Shown here in pieces: positions 19,749 to 29,560 of a DNA stretch of 64,000 bases. Position numbers and translations under genes: made by a program. Numbering within the stretch: position 1 is the first letter of the stretch; every line of letters starts with the position of its first letter. The DNA is from an uncultured Bradyrhizobium sp. (lineage in GTDB: Bacteria; Pseudomonadota; Alphaproteobacteria; Rhizobiales; Xanthobacteraceae), in assembly GCF_947648125.1 (NCBI RefSeq), contig NZ_CANSMR010000015.1, forward strand, positions 143,009-207,008, given 5' to 3'. The notes beneath the pieces are model-generated. The model had not been told where the DNA came from and did not search any database. It saw only the letters and a program-made list of their open reading frames with translations.

Positions 19749-22481
19749 ATGAATCCAAACGGCAGCACCTCGTTCAACATCAACTCGGTGATCGGCACCG
19801 GTCCGATCCGCTGGTTGATCCTTGGCGGTGCCGCGCTAATGGCCGCGATCGCGATCGGCGCCACCCTGATGGCCGGGAATTTCCGCGAGCGCGCCTTGCA
19901 CAACAGCGAGCGTGAGCTCGAAAACACCGTGCTGCTGCTGGCGCGGCATTTCGACCAGCAGCTCGACGATCTCGAGGTCGTCCAGCGCGACCTGATCGCG
20001 TTCATGCGTGACAACGGGATCGCGACGCCGGAGAACTACAAGCGCCGGATGTCGGCCGCCGACATCCATGCGATGCTCAAGTCCAAGATGGACGCGCTGT
20101 CCAATGTCGGCAGCCTCAACGTGTTCGACGCCGACGGCGTGCTGATCAACAGCTCGGGCGCCTGGCCGCTGCCGCAGGTCAGCATCGCCGACCGCAGCTA
20201 CTTCCAGATCTTCAAATCGAGCCCCTACTCGCCCGAGATGCTGGTCGCGCCGGTGGTCAGCCGCGTCAACGGTGGCTGGACCACCGTCATCGTCCGCAAG
20301 GTCACCGGCGCGCATGGCGAATTCCTCGGCGTGGTCGGCCGTGGCATCGAGCCGGCGACCTTCGAGAAATTCCTCTCGACCGTTGCGCTCGGCGAAGGCG
20401 CCGCGATCTCGATGCACCATCGCGACGGCACCCTGCTGGCGCGCTATCCCCATGTCGAGGAGATGATCGGGAAGAACTTCCGCACCGGCCCCGCCAATCA
20501 GCAGCAGGTGTTCGAGCTGCCGCAGAGCACCTCGCGATTGACCAGCCCGGTCGACGGCAGGGACCGTCTGGTGTCGTCGCGGGCGCTCACCAAATTCCCG
20601 ATCGTCGTCGTCGCCACGACCACCACGGAAGCGGCGCTCGCCAACTGGCGCGAGCAGATCGGCATGCTGATCGCAGTGACCGCAGCATCGGTGCTGGCGA
20701 TCGCGATCCTGCTGACGCTCGTGGTGCGCAAGCTGTTGCAGCAGCACCGCACCCAACAGCAGCGCCTGACGCTGGAGAAGCTCCGGCTCGACACCGCCGT
20801 CAACAACATGACGCAGGGGCTGTTGCTGTTCGATGCCGCGCAGCGGCTGGTGATCTGCAACAAGCGCTATATCGAGATGTACGGATTATCCGCCGACGTC
20901 ATCCGGCCCGGCTGCAGCTTCCGCGACGTCATCGTGCATCGCCACCTGACCGGTTCGTTCCAGGGCGACGTCGAGCGCTACGTCAACCTCGTGCTGCGCG
21001 ACGTCGGCATCCGCAACACCATGGTGATCGCGACGCCCGACGGGCGCTCGATCCAGGTCGTCAACGAGCCGCTGGCCGACGGCGGCTGGCTTGCGACCCA
21101 CGAGGACGTCACCGAGCGCCGCCGCGCCGAGGAGCGCATCACGCACCTTGCCCACTACGATGCGCTCACCGACCTCCCGAACCGCGCACTGTTCCACGAG
21201 GAGATCAAGCGCGAGCTGCCGCATGTCACCCCCGACAGCCAGCTCGCGGTGCTCTATATCGACATCGACGAATTCAAGGGCGTCAACGACTCGCTCGGCC
21301 ACATGGTCGGCGACGAGCTGCTCAAGTCCGTTGCGCGGACGCTATCCGGCGTGATCGGCGACGGCGATTTCGTCGCGCGGCTCGGCGGCGACGAATTTGC
21401 GATCGTGCAGACCGGCGTGAAGAACGAGGTCGAGGTCACCGACCTCGTCGCGCGCATCTACGAGGTGATCCGCTCGCCCTATCAATGCCTCGGCCACCAG
21501 GTCACGACCGACGCCAGCATCGGCATTGCGCTGGCGCCGAGGGACGGCACCGATCTCGACCAGATCATGAAGAACGCCGACCTTGCGATGTATGCGGCGA
21601 AGTCGGCCGGCCGGCGCGTCTCGCGCTTCTTCGAACCGGCGATGGATGCCGACGCGCGCGCCCGCCGCGAGCTCGAGATGGAGCTGCGGCAGACCATCGC
21701 CGCGGGCAGCGGGCTCGAAGTGTATTACCAGCCCTGCGTCGACCTACGCAGCAACGAGATCACCGGCTGCGAGGCGCTGGTGCGCTGGCGCCATCCGGTG
21801 CGCGGCATGATTTCGCCGGCCGACTTCGTGCCGATCGCCGAGGAGACCGGCCTGATCAACCAGCTCGGCGAATGGGTGCTGATGACGGCCTGCAAGGAAG
21901 CCGTGAACTGGCCCGACCACGTCAAGCTCGCAGTCAACGTCTCACCGGTGCAGTTCCGGACCGGCACGCTGGCGCTCAAGGTGATCGCCGCGCTGGCGGC
22001 ATCGGGCCTGTCGGCGGGCCGGCTGGAGCTCGAGATCACCGAGGCCGTGCTGATCCGCGATGACGAGACGGCCTTGGCCGCGCTGCACCAGCTCCGCGCC
22101 ATCGGCATCAGGATCGCGCTCGACGATTTCGGCACCGGCTATTCGTCGCTGAGCTATTTGAAGCGCTTCCCGTTCGACAAGATCAAGATCGACCGCTGCT
22201 TCGTCACCGACATCGCCGATCCGCAAGGTTCGGCCGGCATCGTCGAGGCCGTCGTCAACATCGCCGCCGAGCGCAGCATGACCACGACGGCGGAAGGCGT
22301 CGAGACCGCACAGCAGCAGCAATTGCTACGCGAGCTCGGCTGCTCGGAGATGCAGGGCTATCTGTTCAGCCCACCGAAGCCGGCCGCCCAGATCCGCGAG
22401 CTCTTGGCCGGGCATCGCCGCGGCCCCGCTGCAGGTCCGACCGCCACGCGCCGGCGGAGGCCTGTCGCCGGCGCGGCGTAA
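19749..22481 (+). CDS. Membrane GGDEF-EAL protein with extracytoplasmic Cache-like sensor
   Basis: Cyclic-di-GMP turnover protein of 910 residues. Membrane helices near residues 17-40 and about 300-325 flank a Cache/PAS-like periplasmic domain, followed by a cytoplasmic PAS-7-type domain (NNMTQGLLLFDAAQRLVICN). The GGDEF motif is intact (GGDEF at 546-550), as is the EAL motif (EALVRW at 675) with LDDFGTGYSSLSYLKRFP. The residues before GGDEF lack an RxxD inhibitory site. Both catalytic signatures are intact, so synthase, phosphodiesterase or dual activity cannot be decided from sequence. Confidence 0.92.
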   Translation: MNPNGSTSFNINSVIGTGPIRWLILGGAALMAAIAIGATLMAGNFRERALHNSERELENTVLLLARHFDQQLDDLEVVQRDLIAFMRDNGIATPENYKRRMSAADIHAMLKSKMDALSNVGSLNVFDADGVLINSSGAWPLPQVSIADRSYFQIFKSSPYSPEMLVAPVVSRVNGGWTTVIVRKVTGAHGEFLGVVGRGIEPATFEKFLSTVALGEGAAISMHHRDGTLLARYPHVEEMIGKNFRTGPANQQQVFELPQSTSRLTSPVDGRDRLVSSRALTKFPIVVVATTTTEAALANWREQIGMLIAVTAASVLAIAILLTLVVRKLLQQHRTQQQRLTLEKLRLDTAVNNMTQGLLLFDAAQRLVICNKRYIEMYGLSADVIRPGCSFRDVIVHRHLTGSFQGDVERYVNLVLRDVGIRNTMVIATPDGRSIQVVNEPLADGGWLATHEDVTERRRAEERITHLAHYDALTDLPNRALFHEEIKRELPHVTPDSQLAVLYIDIDEFKGVNDSLGHMVGDELLKSVARTLSGVIGDGDFVARLGGDEFAIVQTGVKNEVEVTDLVARIYEVIRSPYQCLGHQVTTDASIGIALAPRDGTDLDQIMKNADLAMYAAKSAGRRVSRFFEPAMDADARARRELEMELRQTIAAGSGLEVYYQPCVDLRSNEITGCEALVRWRHPVRGMISPADFVPIAEETGLINQLGEWVLMTACKEAVNWPDHVKLAVNVSPVQFRTGTLALKVIAALAASGLSAGRLELEITEAVLIRDDETALAALHQLRAIGIRIALDDFGTGYSSLSYLKRFPFDKIKIDRCFVTDIADPQGSAGIVEAVVNIAAERSMTTTAEGVETAQQQQLLRELGCSEMQGYLFSPPKPAAQIRELLAGHRRGPAAGPTATRRRRPVAGAA

Positions 22482-22638
22482 GGCTTCTCAGACGTCGGAA
22501 GCCTGAAGCGGGCGCCTGTACAATTTCGGAATATTGGAAGAATACCCTGAAATTGCCCGACGTGTCAAATTGCCTGGTCGAGCGCCAGCCACCGCCGGCT
22601 ACTTTGCATGGGGTTGTTTTCGATATTTTGACGGCGGC

Positions 22639-22666
22639 GTAGCCCGGATGGCTCCATCCGGGCTAC
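22639..22666. repeat. GTAGCCCGGATGG palindrome
   Basis: Perfect 13-bp inverted repeat (GTAGCCCGGATGG / CCATCCGGGCTAC) with a 2-base loop between the convergent GGDEF-EAL and protease genes. It belongs to the same family as the arms at 27,252-27,367. No T-run follows, so it is a dispersed repeat more than a classical terminator. Confidence 0.75.
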
Positions 22667-22678
22667 ATGGCTCAGGTT

Positions 22679-24028
22679 CTAGTTCGGCACCGGCCGCTTC
22701 TGCGCGGCCTTGTCCGCGTTCTTGGCGTCGGCGTTCACAGTGACGCCACGCAGCTGATTGAACGCCGCGGCCAGCGCCTTGTCGTTCTTCTCGTCCGGCG
22801 GCACGTAGGATTGCGAGCCGGTCTGCTCGGCGCCCTCGGCGGAGAGGTGGCCGCGCATCGAGGCCTCGCCCTTGATCTCGGAGCGGGTCTTGAATTCGTC
22901 CGGTACGTCCTGCAGCACCTCGATGTCGGGCTTGATGCCAAGCGCCTGGATCGAATGCCCTGACGGGGTGAAATAGCGCGCCGTGGTCAGCGCCAGCGCG
23001 CCATTGCCGGCGCCGAGCGGAATGATGGTCTGCACCGAGCCCTTACCGAACGAGCGGGTGCCGATCAGGGTCGCGCGCTTGTGGTCGTGCAGCGCGCCGG
23101 CGACGATCTCGGAGGCCGAGGCCGAGCCGCCATTGATCAGCACCACGAGCGGCTTGCCCTTGGTCATGTCGCCGCCATGGGCGGTGAAGCGCTGGGTTTC
23201 TTCCGGATTGCGGCCGCGGGTCGAGACCACCTCGCCGCGCTGCATCAGCGTCGAGGTCACCGAGACCGCCTGGTCGAGCAGGCCGCCCGGATTGTTGCGG
23301 AGATCGACGACGTAGCCGGCGAGCTTGTCCTGCGGGACTTCCTTCTGGATCTCGCCGATCGCCTTGCGCAGGCCCTCGGTGGTCTGCTCGTTGAACGAGG
23401 TGATGCGGATATAACCGATGTCGCCGCCCTCGACGTGATACTTCACCGGGCGGACGCGGATGATCTCTCTGACAATCGAGACCTCGATCGGCTTGTCGGC
23501 GTCCTTGCGGACGATCTTCAGCCGGATCGAGCTGTTGGGCGCGCCCTTCATCTTGTTGACGGCCTGGTCGAGCGTCAGGCCCTGGATCTGCTCATCGTCG
23601 ATCGAGGTGATCACGTCGCCCGACATGATGCCGGCGCGTGAAGCCGGCGTGTCGTCGATCGGCGCCACCACCTTGACGAAGCCGTCCTCCATCGTGACCT
23701 CGATGCCGAGCCCGCCGAACTCGCCATGCGTGGTCTCTTGCATCTCCGCCCAGCCCTTCTCGTTCATGTAGCGGGAGTGCGGATCGAGCGAGGAGATCAT
23801 GCCGTTGATCGCCCCTTCGACGAGCTTGGAGTCCTCGGGCTTCTCGACGTAGTCGGTCTTGATCTTCTCGAACACCTCGCCGAACAGATTGAGCTGCGAA
23901 TAGGTGTTGTCGGCATGCGCGGCGGCATTGGCGACGGCGAACAAATGCGCCCCCTGCGGCGAGGCCACGAGCAGGGTGAGACACGCTCCCGCAACCGTCC
24001 CGAGGAAGAAGCCAACATGTTTGCGCAT
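22679..24028 (-). CDS. ctpA: S41-family carboxy-terminal processing protease
   Basis: Periplasmic serine protease of 449 residues. N-terminal signal or anchor (residues about 1-33, HVGFFLGTVAGACLTLLV), a PDZ domain (GLGIEVTMEDGFVKVVAPID onward) and a tail-specific protease domain. The catalytic Ser is in NGGSASASEIVAGAL and the general-base Lys in GTRSFGKGSVQTI. This class trims cell-wall enzymes or exported proteins. I start at ATG 24,028 (MRKHVGFF) since the 26 codons upstream look non-coding. Symbol by family resemblance. Confidence 0.9.
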   Translation of the reverse strand: MRKHVGFFLGTVAGACLTLLVASPQGAHLFAVANAAAHADNTYSQLNLFGEVFEKIKTDYVEKPEDSKLVEGAINGMISSLDPHSRYMNEKGWAEMQETTHGEFGGLGIEVTMEDGFVKVVAPIDDTPASRAGIMSGDVITSIDDEQIQGLTLDQAVNKMKGAPNSSIRLKIVRKDADKPIEVSIVREIIRVRPVKYHVEGGDIGYIRITSFNEQTTEGLRKAIGEIQKEVPQDKLAGYVVDLRNNPGGLLDQAVSVTSTLMQRGEVVSTRGRNPEETQRFTAHGGDMTKGKPLVVLINGGSASASEIVAGALHDHKRATLIGTRSFGKGSVQTIIPLGAGNGALALTTARYFTPSGHSIQALGIKPDIEVLQDVPDEFKTRSEIKGEASMRGHLSAEGAEQTGSQSYVPPDEKNDKALAAAFNQLRGVTVNADAKNADKAAQKRPVPN

Positions 24029-24213
24029 TATCCGCGATCCTTTTTCGCTATCGGCCGGCAACGTTCCGCAACGTTCGCCTGCCCCACCCCGACGGGGGCA
24101 CCACACAACGGCTTTTTGGTCGGATCAAGGCCGCCTTGTCACCGGACCATTACGGTCCTGTCACGATGCCCTGGTCAGCTCCAAATCAGCATTTAGTCAG
24201 CACCACGTCAGGC

Positions 24214-25401
24214 TCAAGTCAGCTCCCGGTCGGCCTCTGGCCCAGCCTCCCGCAACCCGTTCTGCCAGGTCGACGGCTGGGTCCCGAATCCGCGCTTGGC
24301 CCGCGTGCCCAACCAATAGCCAAACTGTGGAGGAACATGGCGAAATGGCCCTTCAACCCCGAGTTTCAGCGCGGCATCCATCGGCCAGTTGGGGTTATTG
24401 AGGATCTCCCGGCCGACCGCGATCAAATCTGCTTGTTTGTCACGCAGGATTTGCTCGGCTTGGTCACCATGGATGATCAGGCCGACCGCCATGGTCATGA
24501 TATCGGCATTCCGGCGGACATATTCCGCCAGCGGCACCTGATAGTTGTATTTGATCTCCTTGCCGAGGATCGGCGCCATCTCGCTGATTCCCCCCGACGA
24601 GCAGTCGATCACATCGACGCCCTTCCCCTTCAGGATCGCCGCCAGCCGCGCGCTCTGCTCCGGACCCCAGCCGGCATTGTCCTCGACCGACAGCCGCACG
24701 AACAGTGGCTTGTGATCCGGCCAGTGCGCGCGCACCGCCTCCGTCACCTCGATCAGGAAGCGCATCCGGTTGGCTTCCGAGCCGCCATATTCGTCGCTGC
24801 GCTGGTTCGCGCGCGCGGAGAGGAATTCGTGCACGAGATAGCCATGGGCGCCGTGCAGCTCGAGCACCTCGAACCCGGCCTCATGCGCGCGCCGCGCCGC
24901 CTGCCCCCAGGCCGCGACGAGGTCCTTCACCTCATGCGTTTCCAGCGCGCGCGGCACCGGCCAGCGCTCGCTATGGGCGATCGCGCTCGGCGCCACCGGC
25001 GTCCAGGCATCCCAATCCTCGATCGCGGCGCTGCGTTCGAGCGGACGGTCGCCCTCCCAGGGACGGCTCGCGCGCGCCTTGCGGCCGGAATGGCCGAGCT
25101 GGATACCGGCGACTGCGTTCTGCTGCTTGATGAAGCCGACCAGCCGGCTGAGCGGCGCGATGAACTTGTCGTCCCAGATGCCGAGATCGCCGATCGTCCC
25201 GCAGCCGCGCCGCTCGACCTTGGTCGATTCGACGATCACGAGGCCCGCGCCGCCGGCTGCGAACTTGCCGGCGTTCATCAGATGCCAGTCGGTCGGAAAG
25301 CCCTTCTCGGCTGAATACTGATGCATCGGCGGCACCACGATGCGGTTCTTCAACGTGACGCCGCGGATGGTCATCGGCGAAAACAGCAGCGTGTCGGACA
25401 T
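24214..25401 (-). CDS. NADH:flavin oxidoreductase, Old Yellow Enzyme family (YqjM-like)
   Basis: FMN enzyme of 395 residues. Core signatures: LLFSPMTIRGVTLKNRIVVP, IQLGHSGRKAR, VLELHGAHGYLVHEFLS with the His-His pair typical of the thermophilic-like class, SDEYGGSEANRMRF, and AVGREILNNPNWP. It differs from the first family member in the window (2,264), which has His-Asn. Start chosen at ATG 25,401 behind GAGGAAGCG. It stands alone between a protease gene and a sparse region. Physiological substrate unknown. Confidence 0.93.
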   Translation of the reverse strand: MSDTLLFSPMTIRGVTLKNRIVVPPMHQYSAEKGFPTDWHLMNAGKFAAGGAGLVIVESTKVERRGCGTIGDLGIWDDKFIAPLSRLVGFIKQQNAVAGIQLGHSGRKARASRPWEGDRPLERSAAIEDWDAWTPVAPSAIAHSERWPVPRALETHEVKDLVAAWGQAARRAHEAGFEVLELHGAHGYLVHEFLSARANQRSDEYGGSEANRMRFLIEVTEAVRAHWPDHKPLFVRLSVEDNAGWGPEQSARLAAILKGKGVDVIDCSSGGISEMAPILGKEIKYNYQVPLAEYVRRNADIMTMAVGLIIHGDQAEQILRDKQADLIAVGREILNNPNWPMDAALKLGVEGPFRHVPPQFGYWLGTRAKRGFGTQPSTWQNGLREAGPEADRELT

Positions 25402-26090
25402 CGCTTCCTCATAGAGGTCGTTACCCGGCGCGCGGGATCGATCTTGTATTTGGTGTCGACGATATACGCATCGCGCGACGGCCGATAGAGGCACGCGGCG
25501 CGCGACATCGATCGACGAGCTGCTCTGATCTTATTGCGCCGGCTTCCGGTTCGCCGACACGTCCGTCGGGCAGTCTGCCCCGCATGCGATCGCTTTTTTC
25601 TGGTCGGCAACGCGCCAGACCAGCAGCGCGACCAGGACAATGATGGTGACGGTGAGCTTGGCCAACGTGTCGTGATTCAATTTCAGCTCCGAGCAACAAT
25701 CCGCATAAGCGACAATCACCAACTGCAAACAAAAAGTGGTCCAGCCCATCGGAGGCCGTGCCCGGCCCGTCTACCAGACCCCGCATTCGATCTGGTCACC
25801 ATCATCGTACGGACCTGGCGCGACCTGCAAGCATTCCGCTCTGCATGGCAGCACGGCACAGCCGGCCGCGGCCATGCTGGAACTTTCTCGTCTGTGTGCC
25901 GTTCGGTGGCTGTGCTCTGATCATTGCCCCAGAGGCACACAACACCTTCCGCGGCCCCAGCCGTCACGCTGGGGTCGTAAATCTCTGCAGTTCCAAGCGG
26001 TCTGGAATTTTATCGCGAAGAATGCCGCGATCTCCGGGAATCTGTCCGTCCATCGCCTAGCCCATATGGGCTACGTCCTCACGGCGACCG
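25402..26090. other. Sparse intergenic region of about 690 bases
   Basis: No recognisable gene family in either strand. One short open frame with a hydrophobic segment (25,531-25,749, listed separately) is the only coding candidate. No clear terminator, RNA or repeat was found. Confidence 0.5.
25531..25749 (-). CDS. Possible small membrane protein
   Basis: Open frame of 72 codons with one convincing membrane helix (LTVTIIVLVALLVWRVAD, residues about 32-49) and four Cys residues outside it. No ribosome-binding site is visible before the ATG and no family is recognised, so this is weakly supported. Confidence 0.3.
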   Translation of the reverse strand: MGWTTFCLQLVIVAYADCCSELKLNHDTLAKLTVTIIVLVALLVWRVADQKKAIACGADCPTDVSANRKPAQ

Positions 26091-27104
26091 TCAACTCCGC
26101 GCGAGCCTTGCTGCGCCGGCGGCGATTGCGTCGTTGAAGCTCCTGTCCCAGAATTTTCCGACCTCGGCGCGCGCGTCAAGCACGCCGAGCTTGAGGAAGG
26201 TGTCGGCGACCTTCTGGTGGGTCTCCGGCACGTCAGGGCTCACGCCGGCGAGCGAGAAGTCGTCGCTGCGGCGGGCGAACTGGTCGAGAATGTCCTGCAA
26301 CGGCAGATGGGTCTCAGCGACCTGCGCAGCCGCATAGAGAGGAAAACTCTTGTTGGCGAACGCATAGGCGCGCTGGATGCGTAGCAAGAGATCGGTCAAC
26401 GCCGCGTGGCGCAGCGGATCGTCGACCACCTTCGGATTGGCGTAGATCGGGAAATTGCCCGAGAGATAGCCGACGCCGGTCTTGAGCAGCCGGGCGCCCT
26501 GCTTTGCGATGGCGAGCTGCCCGTTGTAGCCATAGATCGCCCAGGCATCGAGCTTGCCGGAGGCGAACGCCGAGTAGCCGTCCGACGGCGTCAGATTGAT
26601 CGCCTCGATATCGCTGAACGCGAGTCCGGCTTCCTCGAGCTGCTTGGCGAGGAAGTAATGTGCCGTGGTCGCGCGCACATAGCCGACGCGCTTTCCCTTG
26701 AGATCGACGATCGAATGGATCGGCGCATCCTTCGCCGCCACCGTGACCTGGATGTTGAGATCCTCATGGGTGACGGCGATGAAGCGCACCTTGGCGTTCT
26801 GGCGCGCGGCAAACATCGCCGGAATCTCGCTGCCCGAACCGACGTCGAGCGCATCGCCGTTCAATGCCTCGATGTGGAGCACGCCATTGTTGAGCTCCTT
26901 CCATTCGATCCTGTAGGGCGTCTTGTCCTCGCCGGCCGCCTGCAGCAGCGGACGCCAGCCGCCCTTGTAATAGGCGACGCGCAGCGTGACACCGCCGAGA
27001 TCGGCGCCCCCACCCGCCCCGGTTTCTGCGCGCGCGCGGCCCGCAACCAGACCTCCGGCGAGAACGCCGAGCGCAGAACGTCGAGAGAGGAATGGCGTGG
27101 TCAC
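26091..27104 (-). CDS. ABC transporter substrate-binding protein, SsuA/NMT1-like
   Basis: Periplasmic binding protein of 337 residues. A twin-arginine-like signal (SRRSALGVLAGGLVAG) comes right after the start. The mature part has the two-lobe SsuA/TauA-type pattern (LRVAYYKGGWRPLLQAAGED; DVGSGSEIPAMFAA; LKGKRVGYVRATTAHYFL). The family takes aliphatic sulfonates, taurine or nitrate-like ligands. I choose GTG 27,104, nine bases after AGGAG; the longer frame upstream would bury the signal. No permease or ATPase gene is adjacent, so it is an orphan binding protein. Confidence 0.85.
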   Translation of the reverse strand: MTTPFLSRRSALGVLAGGLVAGRARAETGAGGGADLGGVTLRVAYYKGGWRPLLQAAGEDKTPYRIEWKELNNGVLHIEALNGDALDVGSGSEIPAMFAARQNAKVRFIAVTHEDLNIQVTVAAKDAPIHSIVDLKGKRVGYVRATTAHYFLAKQLEEAGLAFSDIEAINLTPSDGYSAFASGKLDAWAIYGYNGQLAIAKQGARLLKTGVGYLSGNFPIYANPKVVDDPLRHAALTDLLLRIQRAYAFANKSFPLYAAAQVAETHLPLQDILDQFARRSDDFSLAGVSPDVPETHQKVADTFLKLGVLDARAEVGKFWDRSFNDAIAAGAARLARS

Positions 27105-27251
27105 CGGCGCAGGCTCCTGATCAGCTGTCACAACTGCCGCAAGCTTAACTGCCGATGTATATGAGACGCTATTTCGTTTTTGGCCGCGCGCGCGAAAAGC
27201 CGTTCCAAGGATTGACGGCTTGGCGCGGAAAACCATATCCGACGACGAAAC

Positions 27252-27367
27252 GTAGCCCGGATGAGCGCCGCGACGGCTGTTCTCTCAGTTCACGGTGACG
27301 TCCCCGCATGTCGCGGAGCCTGTGATCGGGCGCGTGTTCGCGCGACCCGTTGGCTCATGCGGGCTAC
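27252..27367. repeat. Split copy of the GTAGCCCGGATG palindrome family
   Basis: GTAGCCCGGATGAGC at 27,252-27,266 and GCTCATGCGGGCTAC at 27,353-27,367 are inverted copies with one mismatch, 86 bases apart. Same family as 22,639-22,666. It lies between two same-strand binding-protein genes. Confidence 0.65.
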
Positions 27368-27377
27368 TACAGCCGCG

Positions 27378-28289
27378 CTACTTCGCAACCTCGTACACAT
27401 CCGGATCGAAGCTCGAGCTCGGATGAGCGAACGCATTGCGCAGCGCCGGCGAGATCGGGACGTTGTAGTTGATGCCGTTCGGCGGAGTCGGCTGCTCCAG
27501 CCACTTCTTGTACATGACATCGATCTCCGGGCTCCGGTAGAGCTCGGCCGTGGCGCGGTCGGCGAGCGCCTTGAACGGCGCGTCCTCCCTGCGCAGCATG
27601 ATTCCGAAGGGCTCGGCCTTCGAGAAGGCCTCCTCGCTGATCATGTAGAGCGCGGGCTGCTTGGATCGTGCGATCGCCACCGCAAGCTGGACATCGTCGA
27701 GCGCGTAGGCCTCGGCGCGATCGGTCTCCAGCATCAAAAACGCCTCGGCCTGATCCTTGGCCGGCTGAACGTTGATGCCGAGCTTGCGTTCGGCGTTGAC
27801 CTTGATGAGCTGCGTGAGGTTCACCGAGCCCGCAACGGCGGTGACCGATTTGCCCTTGAGGTCGTCGATGGTGTTGATGCCGGACGATTTCTTGGCAGCA
27901 AAGCGCGTCGCGCTCAGGAAGTGCGAGTTGGTGAAGGTCACCTGCTTCTGGCGCTCGGCGCTGTTGGTGGTCGCCGAGCAATGCAGGTCGATCGTGCCGT
28001 TGACCATCAGCGGGATGCGGTTCGACGAGGTCACCGGCAGATAGTCGACCGCGATGTCGGGCATACCCAGCTCCTTCTTCACGGCATCGACGATCTTGAG
28101 GCAGATATCGAGCGCGAAGCCGATCGGCCGCTGGTTGTCGTCGAGATAGCTGAAGGGAACGGAGGCCTCCTGAAAGCCCAGCGTGACCTTCCTGGTCTCC
28201 TTGATCTTCTGCAGCGTGCCCGACAGCTCTTCGGCTGCCACGGGGCTTGCGGCGAGCGTGAGAGCGAAGAGGACGGCGGGCAAACGCAT
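27378..28289 (-). CDS. Amino-acid-type ABC transporter substrate-binding protein
   Basis: Periplasmic SBP family 3 protein of 303 residues with a Sec signal (MRLPAVLFALTLAASPVAA). Family signatures: VTLGFQEASVPFSYLDDNQRP, IGFALDICLKIVDAV, GTIDLHCSATTNSAERQ and LKGKSVTAVAGSVNL. It is closest in pattern to GltI-type glutamate/aspartate binding proteins. ATG 28,289 has AGGAG upstream. As with the previous gene, no permease or ATPase is next to it. Confidence 0.88.
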   Translation of the reverse strand: MRLPAVLFALTLAASPVAAEELSGTLQKIKETRKVTLGFQEASVPFSYLDDNQRPIGFALDICLKIVDAVKKELGMPDIAVDYLPVTSSNRIPLMVNGTIDLHCSATTNSAERQKQVTFTNSHFLSATRFAAKKSSGINTIDDLKGKSVTAVAGSVNLTQLIKVNAERKLGINVQPAKDQAEAFLMLETDRAEAYALDDVQLAVAIARSKQPALYMISEEAFSKAEPFGIMLRREDAPFKALADRATAELYRSPEIDVMYKKWLEQPTPPNGINYNVPISPALRNAFAHPSSSFDPDVYEVAK

Positions 28290-28396
28290 CGGCGGCTCCT
28301 GTGCGGTGATCGGATGGCGGTGATAGCCCACACACAAGCCCGGCGATAGAAGATGATGTGTCTATCAGCTATCGCGCTTTGCGATGGTCCGGATCG

Positions 28397-29332
28397 CTAC
28401 TGCTGCGCCGCGCCCGCGAGCAGGCGGTCGCCGACCAGGTGAACCGCGCCGCGGGTCCATGAATAATCTGCGCCCATCCGCAAGCCGCTGTCGCCGCGTG
28501 AGACGACCGCACCGCTGCGGGCGTCGCGCACCTGGAAGCCGACCGTATATTCGGTCCGGCTGACCCGCCTGATCACGCCGATCAGCGATTGATCGGCGCC
28601 GAGCTGTTGCGCGATCGCCGCTTCGCAGCCGTCACAGTCGCGCAGCGCCCGCGCCTTGACGAGCTCGGCCGTTGCGCCGGCGGTATCGACCAGGCGGTAG
28701 CGGCCCGATTGCGCGAGCCGGTCGCGGACACCCCGGGTGACGTCGGCCAGAGTGGCGGCATCCGAGCCGGCAAGGCCGGACGACGGTGCCGCGGAATTAT
28801 CCTCGAGCTCGAACTCGAACACGGCGAGCCCGATCGCCGCCACGGCGGCGGTCTGCGCCGTCGGCAGCGCCGCGGCGAGCGCGGCGCGCACCTCGCGCGA
28901 CACGAACATCCGCGCATGGTCCCATGCCTCGTCATTGTCGCCGCGGAACGTGTAGAGCTTTTCGTACAGCACACGGCTCGCGCCGACATCGATGACGGCC
29001 ACCTTGGCCCACTGCACCAGCGTGCTCATCTTCTGCACGCCGCCGACCACCTTGATTTGGGCTTCGCCTGCGGGCGCCGCTGACGGCACCAAGCGATAGC
29101 GCGGCTCGGCGGCGACATCGGCGCGCAGTGCAGCCATGAACGCATCCAGCCGCTTCTGATGCACGGCGGTCTGATCGATCACCTCGCCCGAGGTGTCGAT
29201 ATAGCTGAAATCATCGATGCTGACGCCAAGCGAGGATGCCACGGCGGCGCCCGTTTCGGCGCGCAGCGGACAAGGTCCGGCCAGAAGGCCGATCAACGCG
29301 AGGGCGTACACGACGAGGCGGGACTGGCGCAT
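28397..29332 (-). CDS. Exported DUF3280/DUF2380-like protein with two internal repeats
   Basis: Protein of 311 residues with a signal peptide (LVVYALALIGLLAGPCPLRA). Two halves resemble each other: ASSLGVSIDDFSYIDTS ... AEPRYRLVP and AIGLAVFEFELEDNSA ... QSGRYRLVDTAG. This is the pattern of the DUF3280/DUF2380 group, whose function is unknown and which is often found near quinoprotein dehydrogenases and their regulators. Here it is divergent from a NarL-type two-component operon, with 228 bases between starts, so it may be a target or accessory of that system. Family assignment from memory of the pattern only. Confidence 0.65.
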   Translation of the reverse strand: MRQSRLVVYALALIGLLAGPCPLRAETGAAVASSLGVSIDDFSYIDTSGEVIDQTAVHQKRLDAFMAALRADVAAEPRYRLVPSAAPAGEAQIKVVGGVQKMSTLVQWAKVAVIDVGASRVLYEKLYTFRGDNDEAWDHARMFVSREVRAALAAALPTAQTAAVAAIGLAVFEFELEDNSAAPSSGLAGSDAATLADVTRGVRDRLAQSGRYRLVDTAGATAELVKARALRDCDGCEAAIAQQLGADQSLIGVIRRVSRTEYTVGFQVRDARSGAVVSRGDSGLRMGADYSWTRGAVHLVGDRLLAGAAQQ

Positions 29333-29560
29333 AATCGAGGCCTTTCAGGTGCTGCTGCGGTCGGTTGGGTCGCAGCCTAGGCCGGCTGGCCTCCGCGCCG
29401 CAGCGGAGCGCCTCCCGGCCGGTGCCGGGAAAATTTCACGACCGTGGTCCGCCCCCAAAGGCGGCGCTTCTCGATGCTTCCGTTCTGCCGTTTAATGGGC
29501 ATGACGGCCCTGCCCGCAACCACGCGCCCAAGGTCGTCTGCAGCCTCTGAGGATACGCCG

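Noticed and set aside
22501-22678. Short gene between the GGDEF-EAL gene and ctpA
   Set aside because: The only frame runs through the palindrome repeat and lacks a ribosome site.
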